DNA of 49,924 nt, from positions 1 to 49,924 of the forward strand of contig NZ_CALKHS010000011.1 of the NCBI RefSeq assembly GCF_937988725.1, read 5' to 3'. The position numbers were made by a program, and so were the translations under genes. Source of the DNA: an uncultured Castellaniella sp. Its GTDB lineage: Bacteria; Pseudomonadota; Gammaproteobacteria; Burkholderiales; Burkholderiaceae_B. Below the pieces are notes generated by a model. The model did no database searches. It had not been told where the DNA came from and saw nothing but the letters and a program-made list of their open reading frames with translations. Of this stretch, positions 14,924 through 23,047 are shown piece by piece; position 1 is the first letter of the stretch, and every line of letters starts with the position of its first letter.

Positions 14924-15829
14924 TCAGTTGCTGCCCAGCGCCAGGCCAACCCAGTGATCCAGCAACAGGGCTGCGAACAACAGGGCCAGATACAGGATTG
15001 AATACCAGAACAGTTTACGCGCTCGCGCGTCGGAATAGTTCCGGTACAGGGCGATGGCCTGCCAGACGAAATAGCCGCTGAGCAGGGCGGCCGCCGCCAG
15101 ATAGGCCGGACCGCTCATGCGGATGACGTAGGGCAGCAGCGAGGCGGCGAACAGGGCGATGCTGTAGAGCAGCACGTGCAGCTGGGTGAAGTTCTGGCCG
15201 TGCGTGACCGGCAGCATGGGCAGGCCGGATTCCTCGTAGTCGTGGTGGCGGTACAGGGCCAGCGCCCAGAAATGCGGCGGCGTCCAGATGAAGATGATCA
15301 GCACCAGGACCCAGGCCTCGGCCGGGACGGCGTCGGCCATGGCGGCCCAGCCCAGGGCGGGCGGCATGGCGCCGGACAGGCCGCCGATGACGATGTTCTG
15401 GGGCGTCAGGGGCTTCAGGATGGCGGTGTAGATCAGGGCGTAGCCGACGAAGGTGGCGAAGGTCAGCCACATGGTCAGGGCGTTGACCCAGGTGTTCAGG
15501 ATGAGCATGCCGGCGCCGCCGAGCACCCCCGCCATCAGCAGCACCTGGGGCGGGGTGATCTGGCCCGATGCCGTGCCGCGCCGCGCCGTGCGGCGCATGC
15601 GGGCGTCGGTTTCGCGTTCGATCAGGCAGTTGACGGAGAACGCCGCGGCCGCCAGCAGCCAGATGCCCAGGGTGGCGGCGGCCACCCTGCCCAAGTCGGG
15701 CAGGCCCGGCACGGCCAGGAACATGCCGATGACGGCGCAGAATACCGCCAGCTGGGTGACGCGGGGTTTGGTCAGCACCAGATACTGGCGCAGGAGAGAC
15801 GGATGATGGACTGCAGCGGTGCTTGTCAT
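14924..15829 (-). CDS. ctaB: Protoheme IX farnesyltransferase (heme O synthase)
   Basis: UbiA-superfamily membrane enzyme that adds a farnesyl group to heme b to make heme O, the precursor of heme A. The first conserved loop (NCLIERETDARMRRT) contains the modified aspartate-rich motif usual for CtaB, and the second is HHDYEESGLPMLPV. It has eight to nine hydrophobic segments and 301 residues. It lies 10 bases after ctaA, so the two heme A enzymes are co-transcribed with the oxidase they serve. Confidence 0.96.
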   Translation of the reverse strand: MTSTAAVHHPSLLRQYLVLTKPRVTQLAVFCAVIGMFLAVPGLPDLGRVAAATLGIWLLAAAAFSVNCLIERETDARMRRTARRGTASGQITPPQVLLMAGVLGGAGMLILNTWVNALTMWLTFATFVGYALIYTAILKPLTPQNIVIGGLSGAMPPALGWAAMADAVPAEAWVLVLIIFIWTPPHFWALALYRHHDYEESGLPMLPVTHGQNFTQLHVLLYSIALFAASLLPYVIRMSGPAYLAAAALLSGYFVWQAIALYRNYSDARARKLFWYSILYLALLFAALLLDHWVGLALGSN

Positions 15830-15839
15830 GGGGTCAATT

Positions 15840-16940
15840 CTAGGCGTCGTGGAGAGGCTTGCCGCTAGGGGGTTTCCCTGCCTGGGCCAGGCGCCACAGC
15901 AGGGTGACGCTGACCAGCACCAGGCCGGCGGCGCCGCCGTTGTGCAGCACGGCGATCAGCAGCGGCCATTGGAAGAAGATGGTGGTCAGGCCGGTGGCCA
16001 GTTGCAGCGCCAGCAGCGCCAGCAGCAGGCGGGCGGGGCCGCGCAGGCCGGGGGCGCGGCGCCAGCGCCAGGCCAGGCCGCCCAGAAGGGCCAGCACCAC
16101 CAGCGCGAAATTGCGATGGGTCCAGTGGATGGCGGTCAGGGCGTCCTGGGAAATCAGGTCGCCGCTGGTCTGCTTGCCCAGGCCCCGCAGCAGGGCGAAG
16201 CCCCCCTGGAAATCCATGGCCGGCACCCAGGCGCCGTGGCAGGTGGGGAAATCCATGCAGGCCAGGGCGGCGTAGTTGGTGCTGACCCAGCCGCCCAGCG
16301 CCAGCTGCAGAAACAGCACCGCCAGCCCCAGCGCCATCCAGCGCCGGTCGCTGTCCAGGGCCGCCGGGACCGGGTCGTGGGCTTTTTCGCGCGCGGCCAG
16401 CCAGGTCATCATGGCCAGCAGGCTCATGCCCAGGACCAGGTGGGTGGTGACCACCAGCGGCATCAGGCGGTGGGTGACGGTCCAGGCCCCGAAGGCGCCC
16501 TGCAGGCAGACCAGCCCCAGGACGGCGGTGGACAGCGCCGGGCTGCGCGCCAGGGTCCGGCGCAGGCGCCAGGCCAGGACGGTGAAGGCGATGATCAGCA
16601 GGCCCAGGAAAGCCCCGGCGTAGCGGTGGATCATCTCGATCCAGGCCTGGAAGGCGCTGACCGGGCCGTAGGGCATGGCCTGCAGGGCCTGCTGGATGGA
16701 TTCGCTGGCCCCCAGGGGACTGAAGTGGCCGTAGCAGCCGGGCCAGTCCGGGCAGCCCAGGCCCGAATCGGTCAGGCGCACGAAGGCGCCGAACATGATC
16801 AGGTCCAGGGTCAGGAACCAGGCCAGGAAGACCAGCCGCCGGTATCTCCGGATTCCGCGCAGCGCGGCGGCGGGATTTCCGTCGACCGCGCGGGCGCGGG
16901 CGGCGATGGGGACGGTGGCGGAATCAGGCGTCGTGGACAT
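15840..16940 (-). CDS. ctaA: Heme A synthase (COX15/CtaA)
   Basis: Membrane enzyme that oxidises the C8 methyl of heme O to form heme A. Eight hydrophobic segments carry the conserved histidines, visible as HRYAGAFLG, THRLMPLVVTTHL, HWTHRNFA and VLHNGGAAG. The 366-residue length fits the proteobacterial form. The ATG at 16940 begins MSTTPDS. It lies 14 bases after the small SCO-like gene and 10 bases before ctaB. Confidence 0.95.
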   Translation of the reverse strand: MSTTPDSATVPIAARARAVDGNPAAALRGIRRYRRLVFLAWFLTLDLIMFGAFVRLTDSGLGCPDWPGCYGHFSPLGASESIQQALQAMPYGPVSAFQAWIEMIHRYAGAFLGLLIIAFTVLAWRLRRTLARSPALSTAVLGLVCLQGAFGAWTVTHRLMPLVVTTHLVLGMSLLAMMTWLAAREKAHDPVPAALDSDRRWMALGLAVLFLQLALGGWVSTNYAALACMDFPTCHGAWVPAMDFQGGFALLRGLGKQTSGDLISQDALTAIHWTHRNFALVVLALLGGLAWRWRRAPGLRGPARLLLALLALQLATGLTTIFFQWPLLIAVLHNGGAAGLVLVSVTLLWRLAQAGKPPSGKPLHDA

Positions 16941-16954
16941 GGATGGGCGCCCGG

Positions 16955-17563
16955 CTAGCCGATCCGGGAGTTCTTCAGCAGCGTGCGGATGTCGTCACGC
17001 ACCCCTTCGGGGTCCTGGCCGTCCGGGAACCGCATCATCAGGTTGCCCAGCGGATCCACGATCCACATGCCGGTGGCCAGCGCGGCCGCCGGATCGGCGG
17101 CGTCGGGGGCCAGCCATGCCGCCAGCTGGGCCGGGTCGGCCCGCAGCACGTGGGTGCCGACGTAGGCCTCGCCCACCACCGGGGCGATCGGGGCATCGTC
17201 GGTCACGAACAGGATGCGTTCCAGCCGGTCCACGTTCTTGCCCTGGCTGGCGTGGGAATTGCGCAGCACGAACAGGCCGCGCACGCAGGATTCGGGGCAG
17301 GCGCCCGGGCCGGCGCTGATCAGCAGCCACTGGCCCTTCAGTTGCTTCAGGTCGTAGGCCTGGCCCTGGGCGTCGCGCAGGCTCAGGTCGGGGATCGGGC
17401 GCTGGGGATCGATCAGCTGGCCGTACTGGGTCTGGACGGCCGGCCGCAGGCCCAGCGCGGGCACGTAGTAGGCCAGCAAGGCGAATACGACGGGCGCCAG
17501 GGCGATCAGGAAGATGGCGATGAGCGGAGTCAGAGAGCGCGGGCGGGAGGAGGCAGTCGTCAT
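16955..17563 (-). CDS. Cytochrome oxidase cluster SCO-like membrane-anchored protein
   Basis: A 202-residue protein with one N-terminal membrane helix (about 12-33) and a periplasmic domain resembling SCO/thioredoxin-like proteins. It holds a CxxxC pair, C89 and C93 in GACPESCVRG, a possible metal or disulfide site. An equivalent uncharacterised gene sits between SURF1 and ctaA in many Burkholderiales. The start ATG at 17563 overlaps the SURF1 stop by four bases (ATGA), so translation is coupled. Expected role is assembly or copper loading of the oxidase; this is inferred from context. Confidence 0.85.
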   Translation of the reverse strand: MTTASSRPRSLTPLIAIFLIALAPVVFALLAYYVPALGLRPAVQTQYGQLIDPQRPIPDLSLRDAQGQAYDLKQLKGQWLLISAGPGACPESCVRGLFVLRNSHASQGKNVDRLERILFVTDDAPIAPVVGEAYVGTHVLRADPAQLAAWLAPDAADPAAALATGMWIVDPLGNLMMRFPDGQDPEGVRDDIRTLLKNSRIG

Positions 17564-18354
17564 GGGCGGGCCGGGTCGGGTTTCGAGGGGGCGGCGGGTC
17601 GCCGCCAGGTGCGCCACAGCATCACGGCGGCGGCGATCAGGGCAATGGCGGCGAAGCTGAACCATTGCCCGGCGTAGTTGTAGTTCTGGCTGGCGTTCTC
17701 GGAGGGGCCGGGCCAGTCCTGGACCAGGCCGGCGTCCCGGGCGGGCGCCTGTTCCAGGACCACGGGCAGCAGCTTCAGTCCCGAGGCGGCGGCCAGCGTG
17801 TCCAGCGGCAGGTTCTGCACACGTGGCGGCGCGCCGTCGGGAGCGGGGAAGGGGCGGGGCAGGACATTGTCCGGGCTGCCGGTGAGGCTGCCCAGGTCGA
17901 ACAGGCGGGGCACCCGGTGCAGCAGGGTGCCCTGGACCTGCACGGGGCCGTCGGCGGCGCTCAGGTCCGGCAAGGAGGCCGGCGGCAGCGGCCGGGCGAC
18001 CCAGCCGCGCAGCACCAGCACGGCGGTGTCGGGCGCGTCCTGGAGGGCCAGGGGAGTGGCCACCCAGAAACCGGGCTGACCTTTGAGGTTGCGATTATCC
18101 AGGAGTACAGTGAACGGATTGAGCCAGCGCCCCTGGGCGGTGGCGCGGTGCCAGTCCGGGCCGTCGGGGGTGGCTGCCGTCAGGGTCATGGCGGGGGCTT
18201 GCTGCCCGGCCAGCCGGGCGGCGCGCAGGGCTTCCCGTTCGTGGGCGCGGCGCAGCTGCCATTGGCCCGCGGCGATGCACACGCCGGCCAGCAGGATCAG
18301 CAATACGACGGCCGCCAAGGCTTTTTTTCGTGAGGCGGGGCGTTGCTGAATCAT
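17560..18354 (-). CDS. SURF1-family cytochrome oxidase assembly protein
   Basis: SURF1 homologue of 264 residues that helps place heme A in subunit I. It has the expected two-helix layout: one membrane segment near residues 11-32 and one near 230-248, with a periplasmic domain between. The GQWQLRRAHERE motif following the first helix and NYNYAGQW before the second are family signatures. It overlaps the next gene by four bases. Confidence 0.92.
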   Translation of the reverse strand: MIQQRPASRKKALAAVVLLILLAGVCIAAGQWQLRRAHEREALRAARLAGQQAPAMTLTAATPDGPDWHRATAQGRWLNPFTVLLDNRNLKGQPGFWVATPLALQDAPDTAVLVLRGWVARPLPPASLPDLSAADGPVQVQGTLLHRVPRLFDLGSLTGSPDNVLPRPFPAPDGAPPRVQNLPLDTLAAASGLKLLPVVLEQAPARDAGLVQDWPGPSENASQNYNYAGQWFSFAAIALIAAAVMLWRTWRRPAAPSKPDPARP

Positions 18355-18468
18355 GGGCGCGACAACATCAAAAAAACGGGCTGCGGATCAGATAGACTGG
18401 CGGTTGAAAACATTGTGCCACTTGGCGTGGCGGTTCAGTGTGACGGATAGAAAGGCAGGGATCCATCC

Positions 18469-18681
18469 ATGAAAGTGCTGATTGTCGTCCTGTTTCTGGC
18501 CATCGTGGCCAGTCTGGGTTCCGCTTTGATCTTCCTGATGCAGGACCAGGGCCGCAGCGGCCGTATGGCCTGGGCCCTGACCTGGCGGGTGGGTTTGTCG
18601 ATCCTGCTGTTTCTGTTCCTGCTGCTGGCGCATGCCCTGGGGTGGATCGATGCCACCGGGGTGCCGGCCACCGCGGGGTAG
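18469..18681 (+). CDS. DUF2909 twin transmembrane small protein
   Basis: Seventy-residue protein made of two hydrophobic helices (about 2-24 and 37-60) around a short polar loop (QDQGRSGRM). It fits the DUF2909 twin-membrane family, found beside cytochrome oxidase genes in betaproteobacteria. Unlike its neighbours SURF1 and ctaE it is read rightwards, so it needs its own promoter in the 114 bases before it. AGGCAGG lies upstream of the ATG. The role is unknown; an oxidase-associated subunit is a guess from location. Confidence 0.82.
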   Translation: MKVLIVVLFLAIVASLGSALIFLMQDQGRSGRMAWALTWRVGLSILLFLFLLLAHALGWIDATGVPATAG

Positions 18682-18701
18682 GCCGGCTCGGGACGGCGGG
18701 T

Positions 18702-19580
18702 CTACATCCAGTAGACGAAGATATACAAGCCCAGCCAGACCACGTCCACGAAGTGCCAGTACCACGCCGCGCCTTCGAAGCCGAAGTGGCTTTCGGGCGT
18801 GAAGTGGCCGCGCACCAGGCGGAACAGGATGACGGTCAGCATGGTGGCGCCCAGGATCACGTGGAAGCCGTGGAAGCCGGTCAGCATGTAGAACAGCGCC
18901 CCGAACGCCCCGGAGGTGAAGCGCAGGTTCAGTTCGGTGTAGGCGTGGTGGTATTCATAGGCCTGGCAGGCGACGAAGGCGAAGCCCAGCAGGACCGTGG
19001 CGACCATCCACAGGATCGCTTTCTGCCGGTGAGCGGCGCGCAGCGCATGGTGGGCGATAGTCAGGGTCAGGCCGGAGGTCAGCAGCAGCGCCGTGTTGAT
19101 GGTGGGCAGCCAGAACGGGCCCACGGACTTGAACGGCGCGACGGTGCCGGCCGGGCCGAAGTTGGGCCAGGTGCCGGCGAAATTCGGCCACAGCCAGGTC
19201 TGGGAGTCCAGCGTGCTCAGCCAGGGGGTGGACACGTCGCGGGTGTACCACAGGGACCCGAAGAAGGCCGAAAAGAACATGACCTCGGAAAAAATGAACC
19301 AGGTCATGCTCCAGCGGTAGGAGTGGTCGATGCGCTGGCTGTTCATGCCGCCTTCGGATTCGCGGATGGCGTCCCCGAACCAGCAGAACAGCACCACGAA
19401 CATGCACAGGATGCCGGCGATGCACAGCCAGGGGCCGGCGGCGTAGCCATTGACCCACAGGGCCGCGCCCAGCAGCGTGGCCAGCATGCAGAGGCTGCCC
19501 CGGATGGGGTGGACCGATTGAGGCGGGACATAGTAGTAAGGAGCCTTGCCGCTATGCGCCGTCTGTGCAACTGCTGTCAT
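18702..19580 (-). CDS. ctaE: Cytochrome c oxidase subunit III
   Basis: Third core subunit of the aa3 oxidase, 292 residues with seven hydrophobic helices. Conserved blocks include YRWSMTWFIFSEVMFF, LTGFHGFHVILG and WHFVDVVWLGLYIFVYW at the C-terminus. GAGGAGA forms a strong ribosome site before the ATG at 19580. It follows the DUF2970 gene by 22 bases in the leftward cluster. Confidence 0.97.
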   Translation of the reverse strand: MTAVAQTAHSGKAPYYYVPPQSVHPIRGSLCMLATLLGAALWVNGYAAGPWLCIAGILCMFVVLFCWFGDAIRESEGGMNSQRIDHSYRWSMTWFIFSEVMFFSAFFGSLWYTRDVSTPWLSTLDSQTWLWPNFAGTWPNFGPAGTVAPFKSVGPFWLPTINTALLLTSGLTLTIAHHALRAAHRQKAILWMVATVLLGFAFVACQAYEYHHAYTELNLRFTSGAFGALFYMLTGFHGFHVILGATMLTVILFRLVRGHFTPESHFGFEGAAWYWHFVDVVWLGLYIFVYWM

Positions 19581-19602
19581 TTTGTTCTCCTCTTTTCTGA
19601 TT

Positions 19603-19794
19603 CTAGGCCGTGACCAGCCGGACGGCCAGTAACAGAAGCAATACGAATATCAGCCCGCCCAGCAGGCCTGCCACGATGAGATGCGCTGGGCCGATGCGAT
19701 TCAGATCGTCATCGTGCCCGGAGCGTTTGCGCAGGCCCAGGAAGGCCCACGCGACGGTGCGTACCGATCGCAGAAAATTGCCCGGACCGCTCAA
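19603..19794 (-). CDS. DUF2970 small membrane protein
   Basis: A 63-residue protein with the DUF2970 pattern: an amphipathic lead (VAWAFLGLRKRSG), an NxxGPAHLIVAG stretch and one C-terminal membrane helix. The only available start is a TTG at 19794 that overlaps the stop of the preceding small gene, so translation is likely coupled. In relatives ctaG usually lies directly upstream; here that gene is absent. The function of DUF2970 is unknown. Confidence 0.8.
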   Translation of the reverse strand: MSGPGNFLRSVRTVAWAFLGLRKRSGHDDDLNRIGPAHLIVAGLLGGLIFVLLLLLAVRLVTA

Positions 19795-19907
19795 TCAACG
19801 ACCCCGTACAGGTTGGCGCGGACAAAGGTCCAGACCAGGATGGCCACGGCGAACAGGGCCAGGAGCCATCCGGTGCGGCGATTGCGGCGACGTTGTTCAG
19901 GAGTCAT
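19791..19907 (-). CDS. Cytochrome oxidase small assembly protein (38 residues)
   Basis: A very short gene encoding a protein that begins MTPEQRRRNRRTGW and contains a single membrane helix followed by FVRANLYG. Proteins of this size and pattern (basic N-terminus, one helix) occur just after ctaD in Burkholderiales and are annotated as oxidase small assembly proteins. It starts 31 bases after the ctaD stop, and its own stop overlaps the TTG of DUF2970. The function is inferred only from conserved position. Confidence 0.75.
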   Translation of the reverse strand: MTPEQRRRNRRTGWLLALFAVAILVWTFVRANLYGVVD

Positions 19908-19938
19908 GACGGATCCGGAGGTTCTGGTCTGCACAGGA

Positions 19939-21546
19939 TCAGCCTTCATACTGGGGCGGCGTGACGAAGGTGTGGTGGGGCGCCGGCGACGGCACCGTCC
20001 ATTCCAGGCCTTCGGCGCTTTCCCAGGGAGAGGCCGCCACGGTGGGGCCGGTGCTGCGCACGGCCTTGACCACCACGTAGATGAAGATCAGCTGCGACAG
20101 GCCGAACCAGAAGGCGCCGATGGTGGCCACCTGGTGGAAGGTCGTGAACTGCGCGGCGTAGTCCGCATAGCGGCGCGGCATGCCGGCCAGGCCCAGGAAG
20201 TGCATCGGGAAGAAGGCGACGTTGAAGGAGATCATGCTGCTCCAGAAGTGCAGCTTGCCCAGCTTTTCGTCGTACATGTGGCCGCACCATTTGGGCAGCC
20301 AGTAGTAGGCGGCGCCGAACAGGGCGAACAGGGATCCGGCCACCAGCACGTAGTGGAAGTGCGCCACCACGTAGTAGGTGTCCTGCGCCTGGATGTCGAT
20401 GGGCGCGATGGCCAGCACCAGCCCGGTGAAGCCGCCGATGGTGAACACGAAGATGAAGCCGATGGCCCACAGCATGGGGGTTTCGAAGGTCATGGACCCG
20501 CGCCACATGGTGGCCGTCCAGTTGAAGACCTTGACCCCCGTCGGGATGGAAATCAGCATGGTGCCGTACATGAAGAACAGCTGGGCCGTGACCGGCATGC
20601 CGGTGGTGAACATGTGGTGCGCCCACACCAGGAAGGACAGGATGGCGATGGCGCAGATGGCGTAGACCATGGAGGCATAGCCGAACAGGCGCTTGCGGGC
20701 GAAGGTCGGGATGATCTGCGACACGATGCCGAAGGCCGGCAGGATCATGATGTAGACCTCGGGGTGCCCGAAGAACCAGAACACGTGCTGGTACAGCACC
20801 GGGTCGCCGCCGCCGGCGGCGTTGAAGAAGTGGGTGCCGAAATGGCGGTCGGTCAGCAGCATGGTGACGGCGGCGGCCAGCACCGGCATCACGGCCAGCA
20901 GCAGGTAGGCCGTGACCAGCCAGGACCAGCAGAACATCGGCATCTTCATCAGCGTCATGCCGGGGGCGCGCATGTTCAGGATGGTGACGATGATGTTGAT
21001 CGCGCCCATGATGGACGAGGCGCCCAGGATGTGCACGGCGAAGATGGCGAAGTCCATGCCCGGGCCCATCTGCAGGGACAGCGGCGCGTACATGGTCCAG
21101 CCGGACGCGTTGGCGCCGCCCGGCACGAAGAACGACGCGGTCAGCAGGATGGCGCCCACGGGCAGCAGCCAGAAGCTGAAGTTGTTCATGCGGGCGAAGG
21201 CCATGTCGGAGGCGCCGATCTGCAGCGGAATCATCCAGTTGGCGAAGCCCACGAAGGCCGGCATGATGGCCCCGAAGATCATGATCAGCCCGTGCATGGT
21301 GGTGAACTGGTTGAACAGCTCGGGCTGGAAGAACTGGATGCCGGGTTCGAAGAGCTCCGTGCGCAGCAACAGCGCCAGGGTGCCGCCTTCGAGCAGCATG
21401 CAGAACGAGAAGATCAGGTACATCGTCCCGATGTCTTTGTGATTCGTGGCGAAGACCCAGCGTCGCCAGCCGGTGGGGACGTGGTCGTGCGCGTGGTCGT
21501 CATGACCCACGCTGGGCGGGATGTGGTCTGCGGTGACGCTGCTCAT
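19939..21546 (-). CDS. ctaD: Cytochrome c oxidase subunit I
   Basis: Catalytic subunit with heme a, heme a3 and CuB, 535 residues and about twelve helices. Ligand regions are intact: TNHKDIGTMY at the start, WFFGHPEVYI with the CuB histidine-tyrosine site, the double histidine of WAHHMFTTG, and VVAHFHYVL carrying the heme a and a3 histidines. A His-rich N-terminal tail (HDDHAHDHV) precedes helix I. AAGGAGG precedes the ATG. It lies 86 bases downstream of ctaC. Confidence 0.98.
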   Translation of the reverse strand: MSSVTADHIPPSVGHDDHAHDHVPTGWRRWVFATNHKDIGTMYLIFSFCMLLEGGTLALLLRTELFEPGIQFFQPELFNQFTTMHGLIMIFGAIMPAFVGFANWMIPLQIGASDMAFARMNNFSFWLLPVGAILLTASFFVPGGANASGWTMYAPLSLQMGPGMDFAIFAVHILGASSIMGAINIIVTILNMRAPGMTLMKMPMFCWSWLVTAYLLLAVMPVLAAAVTMLLTDRHFGTHFFNAAGGGDPVLYQHVFWFFGHPEVYIMILPAFGIVSQIIPTFARKRLFGYASMVYAICAIAILSFLVWAHHMFTTGMPVTAQLFFMYGTMLISIPTGVKVFNWTATMWRGSMTFETPMLWAIGFIFVFTIGGFTGLVLAIAPIDIQAQDTYYVVAHFHYVLVAGSLFALFGAAYYWLPKWCGHMYDEKLGKLHFWSSMISFNVAFFPMHFLGLAGMPRRYADYAAQFTTFHQVATIGAFWFGLSQLIFIYVVVKAVRSTGPTVAASPWESAEGLEWTVPSPAPHHTFVTPPQYEG

Positions 21547-21632
21547 GAATGCCTCCTTCGAGGACGCGCCGCACGCAGGGCGGCGCGGAAAAATTGGGTT
21601 CGGGATAGTGCCGTTGCGCGACTATCTGTGTG

Positions 21633-22793
21633 TCAGCGCAGGGCCTTGACGTCAGACGGCTGCACGACGGGGTCGGGGCCTTTTCCGGCGTTGTCCCAAG
21701 CGTTGCGGGTATAGGTGATGACGGCTGCCAGCTGGACATCATTGAGCTGATCGCGGAATGCCGCCATGGCGGTGCCCGGATGGCCGTTGAGTTCGGTCAG
21801 GATCTGTTCCTTCATGGGAGCCAGCACGAATTTCTTGTCGCCGTTCAGCGCCGGGAAGGTGCCCGGGATGCCCTGGCCGTTGGCCTGGTGGCAGGCCACG
21901 CAGTTGGCGGCGAAGACTTCCTTGCCTTTGGCGAAGAGTTCGTCCTTGGACCAGGTCTTGTTGGGATCTTCGGTGGCGGCGGCCATCGCGGCCTTCTGGT
22001 CCTTGACCCATTTGGCGTAGTCTTCGGCGGATTTGACCTCGACCACGATGGGCATGTAGGCGTGGTTCTTGCCGCACAGTTCGGCGCACTGGCCGCGATA
22101 GGTGCCGACCTTTTCGGCGCGGAACCAGGTGTCGCGCAGGTAGCCGGGAACGGCGTCCTGCTTGACGCCGAAGTCGGGCACCATCCAGGAGTGGATGACG
22201 TCGGAGGCGGTCAGGACGACGCGGACTTTCTTGTCGACCGGCACCACCAGCGGGCGGTCGACTTCCAGCAGATAGGTGTTGCTCTTGGGGGCCTTGCCGT
22301 CGATCTGGTCCTGGGGCGTGGACAGATTGGACAGGAAGTGCACGCCGGTGGCCGGGCCGTCGAGGTATTCGTAGCCCCATTTCCATTGGTAGCCGGTGGC
22401 CTTGATGGTGAGGTCGGCTCCCGTGGTGTCCTTCATGGCGACGACCGTGCGGCTGGCCGGGATGGCCATGCCGACGATGATCAGGAAGGGGATGACGGTC
22501 CAGGTGAGTTCGATGGACAGGTTTTCATCGAATTTGGCGGCCTTGTAGCCCTTGGATTTCCGGTGCTTGACGATGGAATACAGCATCGTGCCGAAAACCC
22601 CGATGAAGATGATCGTACAGACGATCAGGATCATCCAGTGCAATTCGTGTATTTCCTGGGAGATCGGCGTGACCCCCGGAGTGACGTTCAGCTGATCGAC
22701 CGCCGGTCCCCCCGGAATGTCCTGAACCTGCGCGGTGGCGACTGCCATCCATGACAGCGCGATCATGCCCAACAACCCTCTGACCATCTTCAT
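21633..22793 (-). CDS. ctaC: Cytochrome c oxidase subunit II with fused cytochrome c domain (caa3 type)
   Basis: Subunit II of 386 residues with signal peptide (1-22), two membrane helices, a CuA cupredoxin domain and a C-terminal c-type heme domain. CuA ligands are visible: H201, C236, E238, C240, H244 and M247. The heme site is C298-x-x-C301-H302, with M343 the probable sixth ligand. The ATG at 22793 is chosen over an upstream alternative at 22874 because AGGGACA precedes it and the signal peptide begins there. It heads the leftward cluster, so its 5' region should control the whole oxidase operon. Confidence 0.97.
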   Translation of the reverse strand: MKMVRGLLGMIALSWMAVATAQVQDIPGGPAVDQLNVTPGVTPISQEIHELHWMILIVCTIIFIGVFGTMLYSIVKHRKSKGYKAAKFDENLSIELTWTVIPFLIIVGMAIPASRTVVAMKDTTGADLTIKATGYQWKWGYEYLDGPATGVHFLSNLSTPQDQIDGKAPKSNTYLLEVDRPLVVPVDKKVRVVLTASDVIHSWMVPDFGVKQDAVPGYLRDTWFRAEKVGTYRGQCAELCGKNHAYMPIVVEVKSAEDYAKWVKDQKAAMAAATEDPNKTWSKDELFAKGKEVFAANCVACHQANGQGIPGTFPALNGDKKFVLAPMKEQILTELNGHPGTAMAAFRDQLNDVQLAAVITYTRNAWDNAGKGPDPVVQPSDVKALR

Positions 22794-22830
22794 GTTGTCC
22801 CTCTGGTTGGTGTGTGTTCTCCGGGGCGGG

Positions 22831-22844
22831 TTGACCTTCGTCAA
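22831..22844. promoter_or_regulatory. Fnr/Dnr-like palindrome in the ctaC leader
   Basis: TTGAC-N4-GTCAA is a perfect palindrome that resembles the Fnr/Dnr half-site pair (consensus TTGAT-N4-ATCAA) with one change in each half. It lies 38 bases upstream of the ctaC start and downstream of the predicted promoter, where binding would repress. It is weaker evidence than the boxes near nirK. Confidence 0.35.
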
Positions 22845-22944
22845 AGACACACGAGGGGGAAACGAGCCCTGCACACATGATGATATCGTCAGGCCGCGAA
22901 ACTGCGACAGCGGCGGCCTGCGATGTCCTTATAAGCTTGAAGGG

Positions 22945-22972
22945 ATTATAGCCAAGCATGCAGGCTTGTACA
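22945..22972 (-). promoter_or_regulatory. Probable sigma-70 promoter of the oxidase cluster
   Basis: Read leftwards, TGTACA (22967-22972) and a perfect TATAAT (22945-22950) are separated by 16 bases. Transcription would start near 22938, leaving a leader of about 145 bases before ctaC. Confidence 0.45.
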
Positions 22973-23047
22973 GGCGGGGTGCGGCGCTGATCGTGGGCTT
23001 TCGCGGGTTTCCACCTATCCCGTCCGGGCTTCCACTACAATGCTCCG

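Noticed and set aside
19681..21714. 677-residue open frame on the plus strand
   Set aside because: Antisense to ctaD, with His/Gly/Asp-rich shadow composition; ctaD is certain.
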